Below, piece after piece: positions 20,775 to 31,727 of a stretch of DNA of 64,000 nucleotides (positions within the stretch are counted from its first letter, which is position 1; each line of letters begins with the position of its first letter). The stretch covers positions 142,850,593 to 142,914,592 of the forward strand of contig CM023454.1 of NCBI GenBank assembly GCA_013339765.2. Reading direction: 5' to 3'. The position numbers were made by a program, and so were the translations under genes. The notes beneath the pieces are model-generated. The model did no database searches, was not told the DNA's origin, and was given only the letters and a program-made list of their open reading frames with translations. The DNA comes from Haemaphysalis longicornis. Taxonomy: Eukaryota; Arthropoda; Arachnida; Ixodida; Ixodidae.

Positions 20775-21814
20775 AGTAAAGCTGGTTGTGGTTCGTTTCC
20801 CCGAAGTCCGGTGTCGATCAGAAACCCAAACGCCCGGGCTGCGGGTGATTTGGCAGGGGGCTGGCAGCGCGATGTGTTGAAGTTCTCGGAGGCGGTGGTT
20901 GAATTCACGAACTCACGGTGTTTGAGTTCATTAAATGAAACGAAGAGATTATATGCAGCTATTTACACTAGGAAAACTGGGTACATGAGTAGTAAAAGGA
21001 AAAATTTCAAACTTCAGCTTGACGCTAGCTCCAAGTGCGCACAAATCACTTGAGCTTGTTAACTTCGTCTAACTCTCCTATCATCGGAGCGTACGCAAAC
21101 CGATCGAGAAACGACGGCCGAGACTCTGTCTCGCCGCAAGATCCGTCTAGTTGCCCGGTAGGACGCTGTACCCTAAACTTCCGACGGGATCCTAACCTGT
21201 AGCCTGGGGGGCTCACAAATCCCAACCTAGTTTTAACGGTCGAGACTCCTTGTCCCGCCGGGAACTGCCCAGCGCAGCGCTCGGACAAGAACGATTTGTA
21301 ACGACCAAGTTTGGCCATCTACCACCTCGAGCTCACGCTCTCTCGGGAATGCCCCTGTAGCATTCGTACACGCGGAGGGGAGGGCCCAAATTCACGTAGC
21401 CAGCTGTCACTCAGCGCGGTACGGAATATTCAATGAGGCGCCACCATCTTTGCGTCAACGGCGCGCTCGCGGACGAGCAAGCAAGTGCGACCCCGTGGGG
21501 TGAGGGCGAAAGGCGGCGACACTGCACTATGCCGAAGGAGCGTGTTAACAATAGAGGCTCGTGCGGCGCACACACTGACGTCGGCAATTACACTTCCCCG
21601 GTGCTTTACGGAACCCGGCGGCGCCGTCTGCGTTTTCAATGGGGGATTATCCCCGTGGTATTCCTTGGGGAGACAATCCATCTTCCCAGCCTGAGGTGAC
21701 GAATTGGCGACGGCTGCGGCGTAGAGTCCACAGTGTTGAGCCACCAGACAGAGTGGCGAGTTCTCACGCGCAGCCTGCGCACCTGGCCACTGACCTCATA
21801 AGTGGGCAATAAAA
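20775..21814 (-). repeat. 3' LTR (left copy)
   Basis: About 1.04 kb, aligned over most of its length with 25042-26399. Shared blocks include GGTACATGAGTAGTAAAAGG, the GACGAGCAAG region and CCACCAGACAGAGTGGCG. The internal edge is set by the purine tract that follows on the minus strand. Confidence 0.85.
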
Positions 21815-21824
21815 CTCCCCTCTT
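21815..21824 (-). promoter_or_regulatory. Probable polypurine tract
   Basis: The minus strand reads AAGAGGGGAG directly before the left LTR. A purine run here is what primes plus-strand synthesis in LTR elements. It agrees with the orientation of the primer site at 25042. Confidence 0.6.
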
Positions 21825-23526
21825 TAAGAGGGTTACTGGACCTCTTGGTTCAGTCAATACGAAAATAATTCAAAAGAGCCACCCGTTTCATCTCTCCCTC
21901 AGCAATAACAGCGGAACAAACCAACAAAAAACACGTGGAAGAAGGTAGGTGTAACCGCATATGAGCCGCGTACCATTTCTGCATCTGATCCGAAGCCTCT
22001 CTCACCTAAACTACAAACACACGCTGCTCACTAGCCGTTCAACAGGGACGGAATACTCTAGAAAACCGGAAACCCACCAAAAAATGCTAAAAACAATAAG
22101 TGCGAGGAAAAAGAAATTGGTTCGTGTCGCCGGGGCGCGTAAATGCCACGAACAACGAGACAACGCAACCATAACACTGATGCTCGCTATAACTGCAAAC
22201 ACCCACAAGCATTCCGGCACTCGACAACAAGAACAAAAAGAATAAGGACTGGCAAAGAACACGGGCAATTTTGCAGTCAACCAAAAGTAAAACGTTAAGA
22301 AAGTTTGCATTGTCACTATGCGCACGCACGCAAATATCCTCCTTGACGGCGTAGCCTGATAACGTTCCTTCAAGAATGTTCGGCGTTGCTTTCGCTCACT
22401 TGCGGTGCACAGAAAGTTCAGTTCAGTGCGCTGATCGATCAATTTGGTGCACAGATCACTCACTCACTCACTCACTCACTCACTCACTCACTCACTCACT
22501 CACTCACTCACTCACTCACTCACTCACTCACTCACTCACTCACTCACTCACTCACCACTACACACACACCACCACACACTCACTCACTCACTCACTCACT
22601 CACTCCACGCACTCACTCACTCACTCACTACTCACTCACTCACTCACTCACTCACTCACACACTCACACACACACATACACACACACATACACACACACG
22701 CCACGCACACACACACACACGCGCGCACGCACGCACACACACACACGCACACGCACACGCACACGCACGCACAGACACGTTCACGTCCGTCGTGGCGGTG
22801 TTAGGGCTCGGAGGCCATTCAATACTAGCTTCCCCAATCAACATTCTGAAAGCAGGGAAGTGCATTCGCGTACTTCCATCCACCTCTGCAGATGATCCAG
22901 ACCGTGTAGCGTCGCAATGTCAACGCAAGTTTCGACAATTTAGCCCCATGAGGCCAACACAACTTCGGGGAAGACGGAGTGGTATCGCAAAATGCGACTT
23001 CGATTTTTGTCCTATGGGCCAAGTGACCATGCCTTTCCAATTTCCCAACGTACGGCAATGCTGCATGCTGGCAGCGTGAGCGAAGGGTTGATGCTGGAGC
23101 GGAATGGCCACCCGCGAACGCGACGACCTTCTCGGGATCATTCTTTTCTCTACGTACGGAGTGCCTAGCTGTGTACCACCTCACAAACATCTGTTATTAC
23201 CAAAACATGCTCGTGCACGCTATGTGCATTCTGAGCAGCGGCATGACCAGGAAAGTTTTTCAGCTGTCTCAGCACGCACTCATCCTGGCACAACTCAGAA
23301 CTAGGGCCTGTAACACACTGCCAGGTCGCAGAACTTAGTGTGTCAACCCTTCAAGCGCGGCTCCCGACTAAATCTCGGTAATGGCCGCAACCGATAATAA
23401 AGCTACGAAGCTCTATCTCAGACACCGGTTACGCGAGATCGGCGATTGCGTCTCGTTCCTCTGCTTCAACTGTAGCTGCCTCCTCACATGGTTTTCCCCT
23501 CTCCTTCGCAACCTCCTCGGGAGCTC
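21825..23526 (-). other. 3' noncoding part of the gag-only Gypsy
   Basis: No pol domain is seen. A stretch at 21935-22450 and 22780-22860 matches 62840-63500 in wording and order (GTAACCGCA-ATGAGCC, GGCGGTGTTA-GGCTCGGAGG). In one minus frame it gives FRMLIGEAS..PPSPNTATTDV, and its right-hand relative gives FTMMVGETS..PPSLNTATGDV. So this is a family-specific segment, possibly a once-coding tail. Confidence 0.55.
22454..22790. repeat. CACT and CA microsatellite
   Basis: A long run of CACT units (22454-22660) passes into CA, CACG and GCAC dinucleotide-like repeats to about 22790. All three plus frames read through it as Thr-His-Ser-Leu repeats; these are not genes. It splits the family-specific 3' noncoding part. 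Confidence 0.95.
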
Positions 23527-24691
23527 TCATTCTTGCTTTCGCAGTCTCCACGCATGCGTTTTGGTGCCATCAGCCTCCTGGGTTACACTCTCACCATCAA
23601 GACTACCTAACCCACACGACCTCCCCGTATCGTTCCTACCCTCATCACATGCTTTCTTGTCTTCTATCTCCTTTCTCTTCTGGGTGAGCTCCTGAACGCC
23701 CGACACGGAGTTCACTTTCTCGTGCAACTTTCGAGCGGAATTTGGAGCTCGGCGGGCCCCAGGACCTACCTGTGCGACGCCAATCTCCTCCGGTCCACCG
23801 ATTAAAGTTTGGGCGTTGCCCGTGCTAGCAAGTTCAGCATTCATTAGCTCAGTGTCTGGTGTAACTGTATCTTGAGGCCCTACACTCGGAACAACAAGCC
23901 TACCCCTTGACTCTGGTCTTATACCGGACGCGCTCGCCGGAACACTCCTCATGCTCGATTCCCTTTCCGTGCAGGTGTTCCCGGCTGAGCCGCTCGCTTC
24001 CTGTGCGCAGCCACGGCCGCTTATCTCTTTCTCAGGTGGCTTCAAATTGAAAAACGTGCTGCCCCCATTCAACTTTGCTGTCAGTGCATAACTGGGCCTG
24101 CTCGAAGGGTTCTGCTTTATGCGCTGCAGCTCCGTCCCCGAACTTTGCCTGCGAGGCTGCTTGTCATGTTCAAGCATGCCCTCGTTACACCGCTCTACGG
24201 CATCACCTAACGCGCTTACCGCGTCACTCCTCATCCCAATCTCCATCTCCACGCGTTCGACATCGGCGGAAATGCTAGCCTCGTGTAGGCAGTCACGGTT
24301 GCTTGCTTTGTCATCGCAATGTTCAACTTCCAAACACTGGCGGAAACCATTCAACTTCGCTGTCGCTATACAACTAGCTAGGTCTGGGCACCATTCTTTC
24401 TGCTCGCGGGTGTCCGAGTGCAAGAGTGTCTGCCTTCTCCGCTCCAGCTTCAACTCATACCTTCGCAACCGCTCTTCAGATTCGAGCCGAAGTTTTTTAT
24501 ATATGCTCTTTTGATTCTCGTGCCTCTCTTCTCTCCCTCTCCTCCGCTTCGCGCGCTTCTCTTCTCTCTCGCTCCGCCGCCTCTCGCACTCTTTCCTCCG
24601 CTTCGCGCGCTTCTTTTGTCGCTCGCTCCGCCGCTTCGCACGCTCTTTCGTCCTCTCGCTCTTGAAGCTCCAATTCCATTCGTCTAAGCAT
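23527..24691 (-). pseudogene. Gag of the nested Gypsy element
   Basis: The minus-strand frame opens at 24691 with MLRRMELELQERE and runs for about 60 residues of Glu/Arg/Ala-rich heptads, a strong coiled coil. A stop and a frame change near 24490 follow. A 313-residue open stretch (24468-23527) then starts RRYELKLERRRQ and turns Ser/Gly/Glu-rich with little structure. The charged coiled-coil start is typical of gag in tick Gypsy elements. I see no zinc knuckle or major homology region, so the capsid part is uncertain. It could be read as a gene of unknown function, but its place between primer site and LTR favours gag. Confidence 0.6.
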
Positions 24692-25020
24692 TATGCCTTA
24701 GACTCTGCTTGGACCACCCCTCCTGCTGCTGTTCCTCCTTCAGGTGGCGCCTCGTGTGTCTGAACAATTCCGTCTCCTTCTGTCATGTTCGCCACCATGC
24801 TCCGCGTGACTACCATGCAACCCCAAACTCAGCCTACACCGCCACAAGGAAGCGTAAGAAATCCCACTCACCCGCACCCTCGGTGGTCGGCTGCCGCGTC
24901 GTTGTCCCTGTGCGCTGGCTTGGCTCTGCCGCTCCACTGCGCGCGGAACTCGTCTGCTACTGATGAAGGCGGGCTTGCGTCTGCCTGCTGCCTCTGGTTG
25001 TGGCCTGGTGATTTCTTCTG

Positions 25021-25042
25021 CCAAATCCTGTCAGCTGCGCCA
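25021..25042 (-). promoter_or_regulatory. Primer-binding site of nested Gypsy
   Basis: The minus strand reads TGGCGCAGCTGACAGG at the inner edge of the right LTR. TGGCGCAG-type sites are common in Ty3/Gypsy elements. The T may overlap the last LTR base. Confidence 0.7.
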
Positions 25043-25102
25043 GTAAAGATGGTTGTGGTTGGTTTCCCCGAAGTCCAGTGTCGATTAGGATTAGGAACGA
25101 TT

Positions 25103-25258
25103 AGAATAAACCAACCCCCAAGACAGTCTCCATCTTTTCTATAACTAACGTAGTTGCTGGGGAAGACATCACAATTCCTGTCGTTACTATGTAACCGGTT
25201 GTGCCCATCACAGATTTTACGGCAATCAAGTAAAAAATTCATCTGGGGCTTCTGCATT
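25103..25258 (-). repeat. LINE endonuclease fragment inside an LTR
   Basis: An 82-base stretch is identical to part of 20260-20445, the endonuclease of the neighbouring CR1-like LINE; the flanks match with three small deletions. In protein terms it keeps SNYVSYRKDGDCLGG. The left LTR has other sequence at this place. Neither end is a LINE 3' end. Confidence 0.88.
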
Positions 25259-26070
25259 TGCAGGGCGATGATGTTGAAGTTCTTGGAGGCGGTGGTAGAA
25301 TTGACGAAGTCAAGGTGTTGGAGTTGATTAAATGAAATGAAGAGTTTATATACAGCTATTTACACTAGGAAAACTGGGTACATGAGTAGTAAAAGGAAAA
25401 ATTTCAAACTTCTACTAGACTCTAGCTCTAAGTGCGCACGAATCACTTGAGCATCTCAACTTCGTCTAACTCTCCTATCCTCGGAGCGTACGCAAACCGC
25501 TCAAAAACGACGGCCGAGACACTGTCGCGCCGCAATATCCATCTAGTGGCCCGGTAAACGCCTGTACCCTAAACTTCCGACGCGATCCTAACCTCTAGCC
25601 TAGGGGGCTCACAAATCCCAACCTAGTTTTAACGGTCGGGACACCTTGTGCCGTTGGGAACTGCCCAGCTCAGCGCTCAGACAAGAACGATTCGTAACGA
25701 CCAAGTTCGGCCATCTACCACCTCGAGGTCACGCTCTCTCGAGAACGCCCCTGTAGCATTCGTACACGCGGATGGGAGGGCCCAAATTCACGTCGCCAGC
25801 TGTCACTCAGCGCGGTACGGAATATTCAATAAGGTGCAACCATCCTTGGGTCAACGGCCCGCTCGCGGACGAGCAAGGGCGCGCGACCCCGCGGGGTGAG
25901 GGCGAAAGGCGGCGACAGTGCACTATGCAGAACGAGCGCGTCAACAATGGAGGCTCGTTCGGCGGAAGCCCCGACGTCGGCAATTACACCTCCCCAGTGC
26001 TTCTCAGAACCCGGCGGCGTCGTCTCCGTTTATTTCCGTGGTATTCCTTGGGGAGAGAATCCGTCTCCTC

Positions 26071-26399
26071 TGCGTGCCGTGACGAATTGGCGACTGGCTG
26101 CCGCGTACAGTCCACAGCGTTGAGCCACCAGACAGAGTGGCGAGTTCTCAAGTGCAGCCCGGGCGCCGGGCCACTGATCTCATCAGTCGGTCTTACAACT
26201 CCTTGGGCACCGACTGCCTCCTGAATGGGGAATCACCCCAGCGAAATTTCGTCGGGCCGACCATCCGGCGCCCATGCGTGCCGTGACGAATTGGCGGCGG
26301 CTGCCGCGTAGAGTCCAAAGTGTTCAGCCATCAGACAGAGTGGCGGTTGTCACGCGCAGCCTGCGCGCCTGGCCACTGACCTCATAAGTGGACCTTACA
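26071..26399. repeat. Tandem duplication at the outer end of the right LTR
   Basis: TGCGTGCCGTGACGAATTGG begins at 26071 and again at 26275. Both units run to a CTTACA end (26199 and 26399). The units differ at many bases, so the duplication may be older than this insertion. Confidence 0.82.
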
Positions 26400-28470
26400 G
26401 ATGTGGTCCCCTGTTTTTCTGCGATGATCCGTGTTACTCTAGCGTAGGATGTTTGCATAGGCTCCGCAGTAAAGGCCGTTCCATGGCCCGTGATTTGGAC
26501 TTCTGGGGTTCCATATTCAGGTCGCACCACAACTTGGTGTATGAATAACTTCGCGACTTCCTGTGGATTCCCGCTTGGAAGAACGGTGGCCCTCTGCGTA
26601 GCGCGTCATGTAGTGTGTTGCTGCGACAATCCACTTGTTCTCGGATTGTGACGTAGAGAATGAACCCAGAAGGTCCATTCCAATCATGTGGCAGGGCCTC
26701 CATAAGGACGAGGATTGGCTCCAAAAGTCCTGCGGGTGTCGTCGTGGGCATTTTCGGTCGCTGGAGGTCACGGCAGCTGTGGACGCAGTGGGACACATCG
26801 GTTGTAAGGCGGGGCCAATTTTAGTTCCCCTTGAGTTTTCAATAGTGCGTTCTCCGCCTAGATGTCCGGAAGTCGGGCAGTCGTGTCACGCTTCCAAATT
26901 TTCGCACGTACGTCTTCAGGGATGACTAAATACAATGTGTTCTGGTTACATGGTTGAAATTATTTTTCACGAGGACAGATTTTTTGAGCCTGAATGCAGG
27001 TAGCTTGCGTTTGAAGGTCCTTCGCGCGTTGACGTTGCGTCCTTCGAGATAGTCGATCATGACGCGTAAATTGCGATCTACCCGCTGCTTGGCACCTAGG
27101 TCGCTGTGCGTCACGACTCCAAAAAATTGGGCCGTCTTCATCGGAATCTTGTGGTGGTGGATCCAAGGGGATGCGAGACAGGCAGTCACCGTCGAAGGGT
27201 ATCCTGCCAGGTTTATAGACTAACTATTTCAACGTCGAATTCTTGCAGGCGCAAGCTCCACCTACCGAAGTGCCAGAGGGGTCCTTCGAATTGGCTAGCC
27301 AACACAGCGCATAGTGGTTTGTCACAACCTTGAACGATCTTGAATACACGTATGGGCGAAACATTAATGGAGGTATTCTTTCTCATAGGCGGAGTATTTT
27401 TTTCTTCCTTTGACAAACCACGGATGGCTCAAGCGAGTACTTTTTTTCAGCCAGTTTGCATTTGAAGGAGAACGGTCCACAAGCCTATACCAGTGGCGCC
27501 CCTATGTATTTCGGTTTCGGCGTTTTCGTCAAAATGAGTGAGCACAGGCGGCTTTGCAGGCGTCTTTGCAGCTCGGGTAATCATTTCTCTTGTGCTCTTT
27601 CCCAGCTGAAAGGGGTGCTATCTTTTGTCAAACGCGTGAGTGGCTCTGCAATGCATGCGAAGTTTGCGACTAAGCGCCAGTGGTACACGCAAAGACCGAA
27701 AAAGTTTCGCACCCCCTTCTTGTCTCTAGGTCTTGGGAATTTCTCTATGGCTGAAGTTTTCGCCGGGGCCGGCAGGACTCCCGAGGCGTTGACGACATGG
27801 CCAAAATCCTAACCTCCTCGTTGGCGAAGCGGCACTTTTCAGGCTTCAGCGTTAACCCTGACGTACGAATGGCCTCTATTACAGACTCCAACATTGCCAG
27901 GTGTTTGTTGAAAGTCCGAGCGAATACCACAACTTCTTCAAGGTATACGAGGCAGGTGTGCCACGTTAGGCCAGCTAGCGTAGTGGCAATGACTCTTTAA
28001 AACGTTGCTGGTGCAGTGCGCAGCCCTAACGGCATCACCTTGAACTCGTATAGGCAGTATTTTGTTCCGAATGCAGTCTTTTCTTTGTCTCTCTCGTCCA
28101 CTTAATTTGCAGTACCCGGTCTTCAAATCCATCGAAGAGAAGTACTTCGCGTGGCAGAGCTGGTCGAGAGCGTCGTCGATTTTTAGCAGGGGCTACACGC
28201 CCATTTTGTTGATCTTGTTCAGTCGCCGGTGGTCAATGAAAACCCTTCTGTGTCGTCTGTGACGATGATGGTTCGTTCCTGGTGCTGTTGCAGGACGATG
28301 AGAGGAGTGGCTTCTCGAACCATGTTGACGGTTGCAGCGAAATTTGTCTTGGTTCTTTCTGGTAGGAGGCCAAACGCGGCCAGTAATTCTTGCAGTCGGC
28401 GGCTGGCTCAGCTTGGGCAGTCTTGCCAGCTTCCAGAATGCGTAAAGAGCATAAAGGGTTCGTACCCTGA
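26400..28470 (-). pseudogene. Old Gypsy pol: RT, RNase H and integrase (right part of the nest)
   Basis: Reading right to left on the minus strand, RT remnants appear first (INKMGV, IDDALDQLCHAKYFSSMDLKTGY, FKVMPLGLRTAPATF, VFARTFNKHLAMLESV and LKPEKCRFA). RNase H then shows CDKPLCAVLASQ and GRWSLRLQEFDVEIV. Last comes the integrase with RPKMPTTTPAGLL, HMIGMDLLG, ATHYMTRYAEG, and GTPEVQITGHGTAFTAE, where Gly replaces the second catalytic Asp. Stops and frameshifts occur throughout. The integrase breaks off at 26400 at the nested element. Gag and protease are missing on the right. Confidence 0.8.
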
Positions 28471-28490
28471 ACCCTAACCAGATGTCACGC

Positions 28491-28800
28491 AGCTGAAGAT
28501 AATGCGGTTACCTCGAGGGAACAAGAAGTTTATTGGAGCGAACTTGCGCTGCCATCACAACTCAAAGACTACAGAGGCGGCAAAGCTGCTGTCATGAGTG
28601 ACGAGCGCAGGCGAGTATCGGTGAATCAAATACCGCGGCGTCTGCACTGCGGGCTTTTATCTTTGCCGCAAGTGCTTCTCGAACCATCGATACACATCCA
28701 GAACATTGTATACCAAACAAGAATATTCCAGGCGAGTAACGTTGGGGGCAACGCTCTCCTTTTCTGGATGACATAACTGTGGGGATTAAAAATCAAGATT
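28491..28800 (-). repeat. Probable LTR of the old Gypsy (5' side), right edge uncertain
   Basis: On the minus strand this piece has a TATA-like ATAAAAG near 28660, then AATAAA near 28530, and ends GCTGCGTGACA at 28491. The inside begins TCTGGTTAGG, so a TGG primer site is possible. Only about 90 bases separate it from the RT, so gag and protease would have been deleted. No partner LTR was found at the left. Confidence 0.45.
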
Positions 28801-29059
28801 GGAACATCCGCTTTGCTTGGGACACAGATAACAGAGCCCGGCACAGCCTGTCACTCAGCACAAAACATAAATAAACAAACCAAATGCACGGTTCCCGGCA
28901 ATATGCATGCGGGCCCCCGTACCACTCAAGAGCGTAACGTGAACAGCACATCTGTGAATAACATGTTATGTAAGCTTGTTTGTGTTAAAGGGCAAGCTCC
29001 TGAGGAGAACATATATTTTTGGGTAGGATACCTGAGCAATTTGTGCGGGAAGGGCTTTT

Positions 29060-29460
29060 TTTAGAAGGTCTAATAAAAGAAAACTGTTCATTCGTTTCGC
29101 CTTGAAGTATATAATCTGCTCTGCGCAAATTTCTGAATGTGGAAAGTTCCGAGTGATACTTCTTGTGTGCCCTGTTGTATCTTGTGTGCCAGTGCAGCGT
29201 TGATGTTCGGCTGCCATGTGTACTTCTTGGCATTGGAATGTACTGCGGGTATGAGATGCGCTGTGGTGGTAACTCCGTGGTCGCTTCTTGTTCTTCTTTT
29301 TTTTTCCTTCCTTTTTTTTACGAATGTTTCTTTCGCCCAGTTGTCTGTTCTCTCAGTGCGGTCTTTTTTATGCGTGTTGACGTATCCATTGTATGGATAG
29401 TATCCCCCCCTATGTAATGCCTCTCGGGGCCTTTAGGGTATTCAAATAAAAAATAAAAAT
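29060..29460 (+). mobile_element. LINE 3' end fragment
   Basis: The plus strand ends with GTAATGCCTCTCGGGGCCTTTAG, then AAATAAAAAATAAAAATA. A CTCGGGGCC hairpin-like block just before an A/T-rich tail is the usual 3' end of CR1/L2-like LINEs in this kind of genome. No RT coding sequence is left. The 5' edge is not defined. Confidence 0.6.
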
Positions 29461-29537
29461 ATAAGATTCCGGCAGCTTATCAACCAGCGCCTCAAAATGA
29501 GAGCTTGATAGTTTGGAATCAGGAGGGATATGGAGAC

Positions 29538-29663
29538 TGTTATGGAAGAACGACGCAAGGCAGACCTGGGCCATGGCTGCCCTTAGCGGGGATGACCGAT
29601 TTAATGACAAGGTCTGCACAATGATGCTGATTGAGTGGCGCATACCCATCGGGAGATTACACA
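29538..29663 (-). repeat. Left LTR (3') of BEL/Pao-like element
   Basis: It runs TGTTATGG to GATTACACA and matches 31728-31852 over its whole length with scattered changes. The paired copy keeps AATAAA on the minus strand; this one reads ATTAAA. Confidence 0.88.
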
Positions 29664-31000
29664 TCCTCCCGCGCCCCCCACGTTCGTATCTGGCCTCACA
29701 CAAACGCTGTACCACACACCGAACCTTCCAGCTGTTCAAGAGCTTCGCCGGCTGGCGCTGTGTCTAGAACACGTTCCTGCGATGCAGTTTCTTGTAGCGC
29801 TTCATGAGTGCGCTCGCCTCGGGACGATTCTCGCGCAGTGAGTCCCACAGTACATCCAAACAAAATCTTGAGCGGCAGGTGGCCGCTTGTTGCAGTATGC
29901 ACGGAGGCACCGCTTTGCCAGGCCTGGGACACCTCTGAGCTGCGGCACAAGTTAAACGTGCGGATCCGGTACACGCCGTCTTCAAGCAGAAATAGCTTTT
30001 GTTCTGTGGCGCTTCACGACTCTGCAAGGTTTGCGCTTTGGGGCGACGCCTCTGCTGCCTAGTAGGTGCGAACGCAGCTCAACGGTGGCGAAGTATGTGA
30101 CAGGCTTCTCAACCTACAGCGTATCTCGCAGCTTGCCCTGACCCTCGCTGAGTATGACGGCGGTTTCTTCTGTGGCGGCTCAGCCGCTGGAAACAATGAA
30201 TGAATCTCGTGTCGGTGCGCACGAACGCGTGGCTATGACTCTCTGTGGGTCTACAGGTCACTAAATTTCATCAGGTCAATCCAGGTCAGTACAGGGAAGG
30301 CTGTTGGTAAACTCTGTACTCTTCCGTTTCCAGCGGTGCTTGCGCCGTCTTTCCGCTTTCAGGACAGCCAAGCGCCGACAAGGTGACCCGGGCGACAACC
30401 GAGCTCTCTGACCTGCTTCCAAAAAGGTTTCAAGTCCTTCAGTCTTCCAGCGATTGTCTTGAAGATGATGGCGAGCAACCTGGGATTTCTTGTCGTCGAG
30501 CTGTGTTCTTAGATCGGTGTTGTCCTTCCGCTGGGTTTTCTCTTCTGTAACCCCCGTTCCTGGCGAGCGCATTTTTTTGACAGGTGTCAGCTCACAATAC
30601 GGCTGTGCTACTTCTTGAGAACATCTCTCTTTTTCCTGGAACTGAGCAGAAGTGAACAGCAAGGTTTCTTCTGCTTTTCCAATTTGAGTTCGACAGGATG
30701 ACTTGGATTCCCGCATGACTGCAACCTCAACTACTTCAACGGTTTCAGCTTGTCGGGTCGTAAGATGTTCCGGTCAGGACTCGCCCTTCATGGCGTCTGG
30801 AACGGTGCACTCGGAAAAGTGTTGTGTAGGCTGTATGTTTTCATTGACGTCCTTCATTTCCCGTGTTGTGTCGCCTACTTGGACAGGAACCGCTGAGTCG
30901 TCCTTCTCTGTGGCAGACGTAGCCTCATGCTCTTCACGCTTGTCTTTCGTTGGGACGCGCGATGCAACCTCACTGCTGGCTCCACGTTCTCAATATCTGG
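29664..31000 (-). other. Unassigned internal part of the BEL/Pao-like element
   Basis: A 146-residue open stretch (30276-30716, minus) is Lys/Arg/Gln-rich, reads EEKTQRKDNTDLRTQLDDKK, and has no zinc knuckle or catalytic motif. I do not recognise it. It may be a heavily shifted gag or an acquired segment. No protease, RT or integrase block is visible. Confidence 0.4.
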
Positions 31001-31039
31001 AACGTTCTTGTGGCTATGGTCCCTTGCCTCGCCATTGTA

Positions 31040-31587
31040 CCAAAACCCCTTGCACCCACGTGGCTCACCGTCGAACGTTGAGACCTACAGCTTCGGCAGG
31101 ACAACTGCCGAGGTTAATGAACGCGAGCCGCAGTGAGGGTGGTCGTCTGGATGGGATGCTGGGCGAATACCGTCGTACACAAGGGTAAATATTCGAGGGT
31201 CGTTTGGCTTGTCTGCAGTGCCTCTTGTACTGAATTTACTGCCGGGCGCCTTTGGAGAGTTTTAGGCCGAGCGCAGGCTGTTGATGGCATGATGTATGGT
31301 TCCTCGGTAAGCCAATGCGTTATTGTAAGCTCGCTCAACTTCGTCATGGTCCAGAAGCTCAATTAGTTTCTTTCCTGTACAGGGCCGCGTCATTGCCCTC
31401 GAGCAGATCGGCCCGAAGCAGATCGGCCCGCTTGAAGTTCGGCCCGATGCGGGGAGGCGGCTTCCATAAGATCCGTCGCTGCCTTGAGCAGTCGGGTACC
31501 AGCGCCGCGAAGGATACGCTGCTGCCTACGCAGCCTATCAATCGCACGCATTCGGTCGGTCGTCACTAGGTGGTTCGGGCCAGCCAT
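31040..31587 (-). pseudogene. BEL/Pao gag remnant
   Basis: From the ATG at 31587 the minus strand reads MAGPNHLVTTDRMRAIDRLR then QQRILRGAGTRLLKAATDL. In other frames it continues with EGNDAALYRKE and DHDEVERAYNNALAYR, and at about 31095 VSTFDGEPRGCKGFWY. These match the order of BEL/Pao gag (DUF1759-like): an N-terminal helical part, then LPKLExxTFxGxxxxWxxFW. Gag forms the particle shell. Several frameshifts and stops are present. Confidence 0.65.
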
Positions 31588-31727
31588 GCTGACTGTGACT
31601 GAGGGCGGGGCTGAGCAGCGTAAGCAGCACTCTAGGCAGACGGGTTATGCGAACCTCAAGCCGGAGGGGACGTCGGTGGTCTCCTTCGTCACGTGCGGTC
31701 GTCTTCCCAGCTCTCAATGCACCAAAA

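Larger units (their letters stand above)
20775..26399 (-). mobile_element. Gag-only Ty3/Gypsy element nested in older Gypsy integrase
   Basis: Two long LTRs flank a 3.2-kb inside. GATGT is found at both outer edges (20770-20774 and 26400-26404), a 5-bp target duplication. Minus-strand order: 5' LTR (right), primer site TGGCGCAG at 25042, leader, gag with a Glu/Arg-rich coiled coil, a long 3' noncoding part with a microsatellite, a purine tract, and the 3' LTR (left). No pol domain is seen. It would depend on other copies for enzymes. Confidence 0.8.
25042..26399 (-). repeat. 5' LTR (right copy) with internal changes
   Basis: It matches the left LTR but is about 300 bp longer. Two causes are visible: a captured LINE endonuclease fragment (25103-25258), and a partial tandem duplication (26071-26200 and 26275-26399, period about 204). 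On the minus strand it starts TGTAAGG at 26399. Confidence 0.8.

Noticed and set aside
22454..22790. CRISPR-like array
   Set aside because: Units are 2-4 bp with no spacers; it is a simple microsatellite.
22376..23079. Three overlapping plus-strand frames of 140-210 residues rich in Thr-His-Ser-Leu
   Set aside because: They are read-through of the CACT/CA microsatellite. All three frames are open because the repeat has no stop codons.
23527..24468. Host gene of 313 residues
   Set aside because: No domain is seen. It lies between primer site and LTR, after a coiled-coil start typical of gag, so gag is the simpler reading.
30276..30716. Lys/Arg-rich frame as a captured host gene
   Set aside because: No recognisable domain and no intron traces. 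It is kept only as an unknown part of the BEL/Pao-like element.
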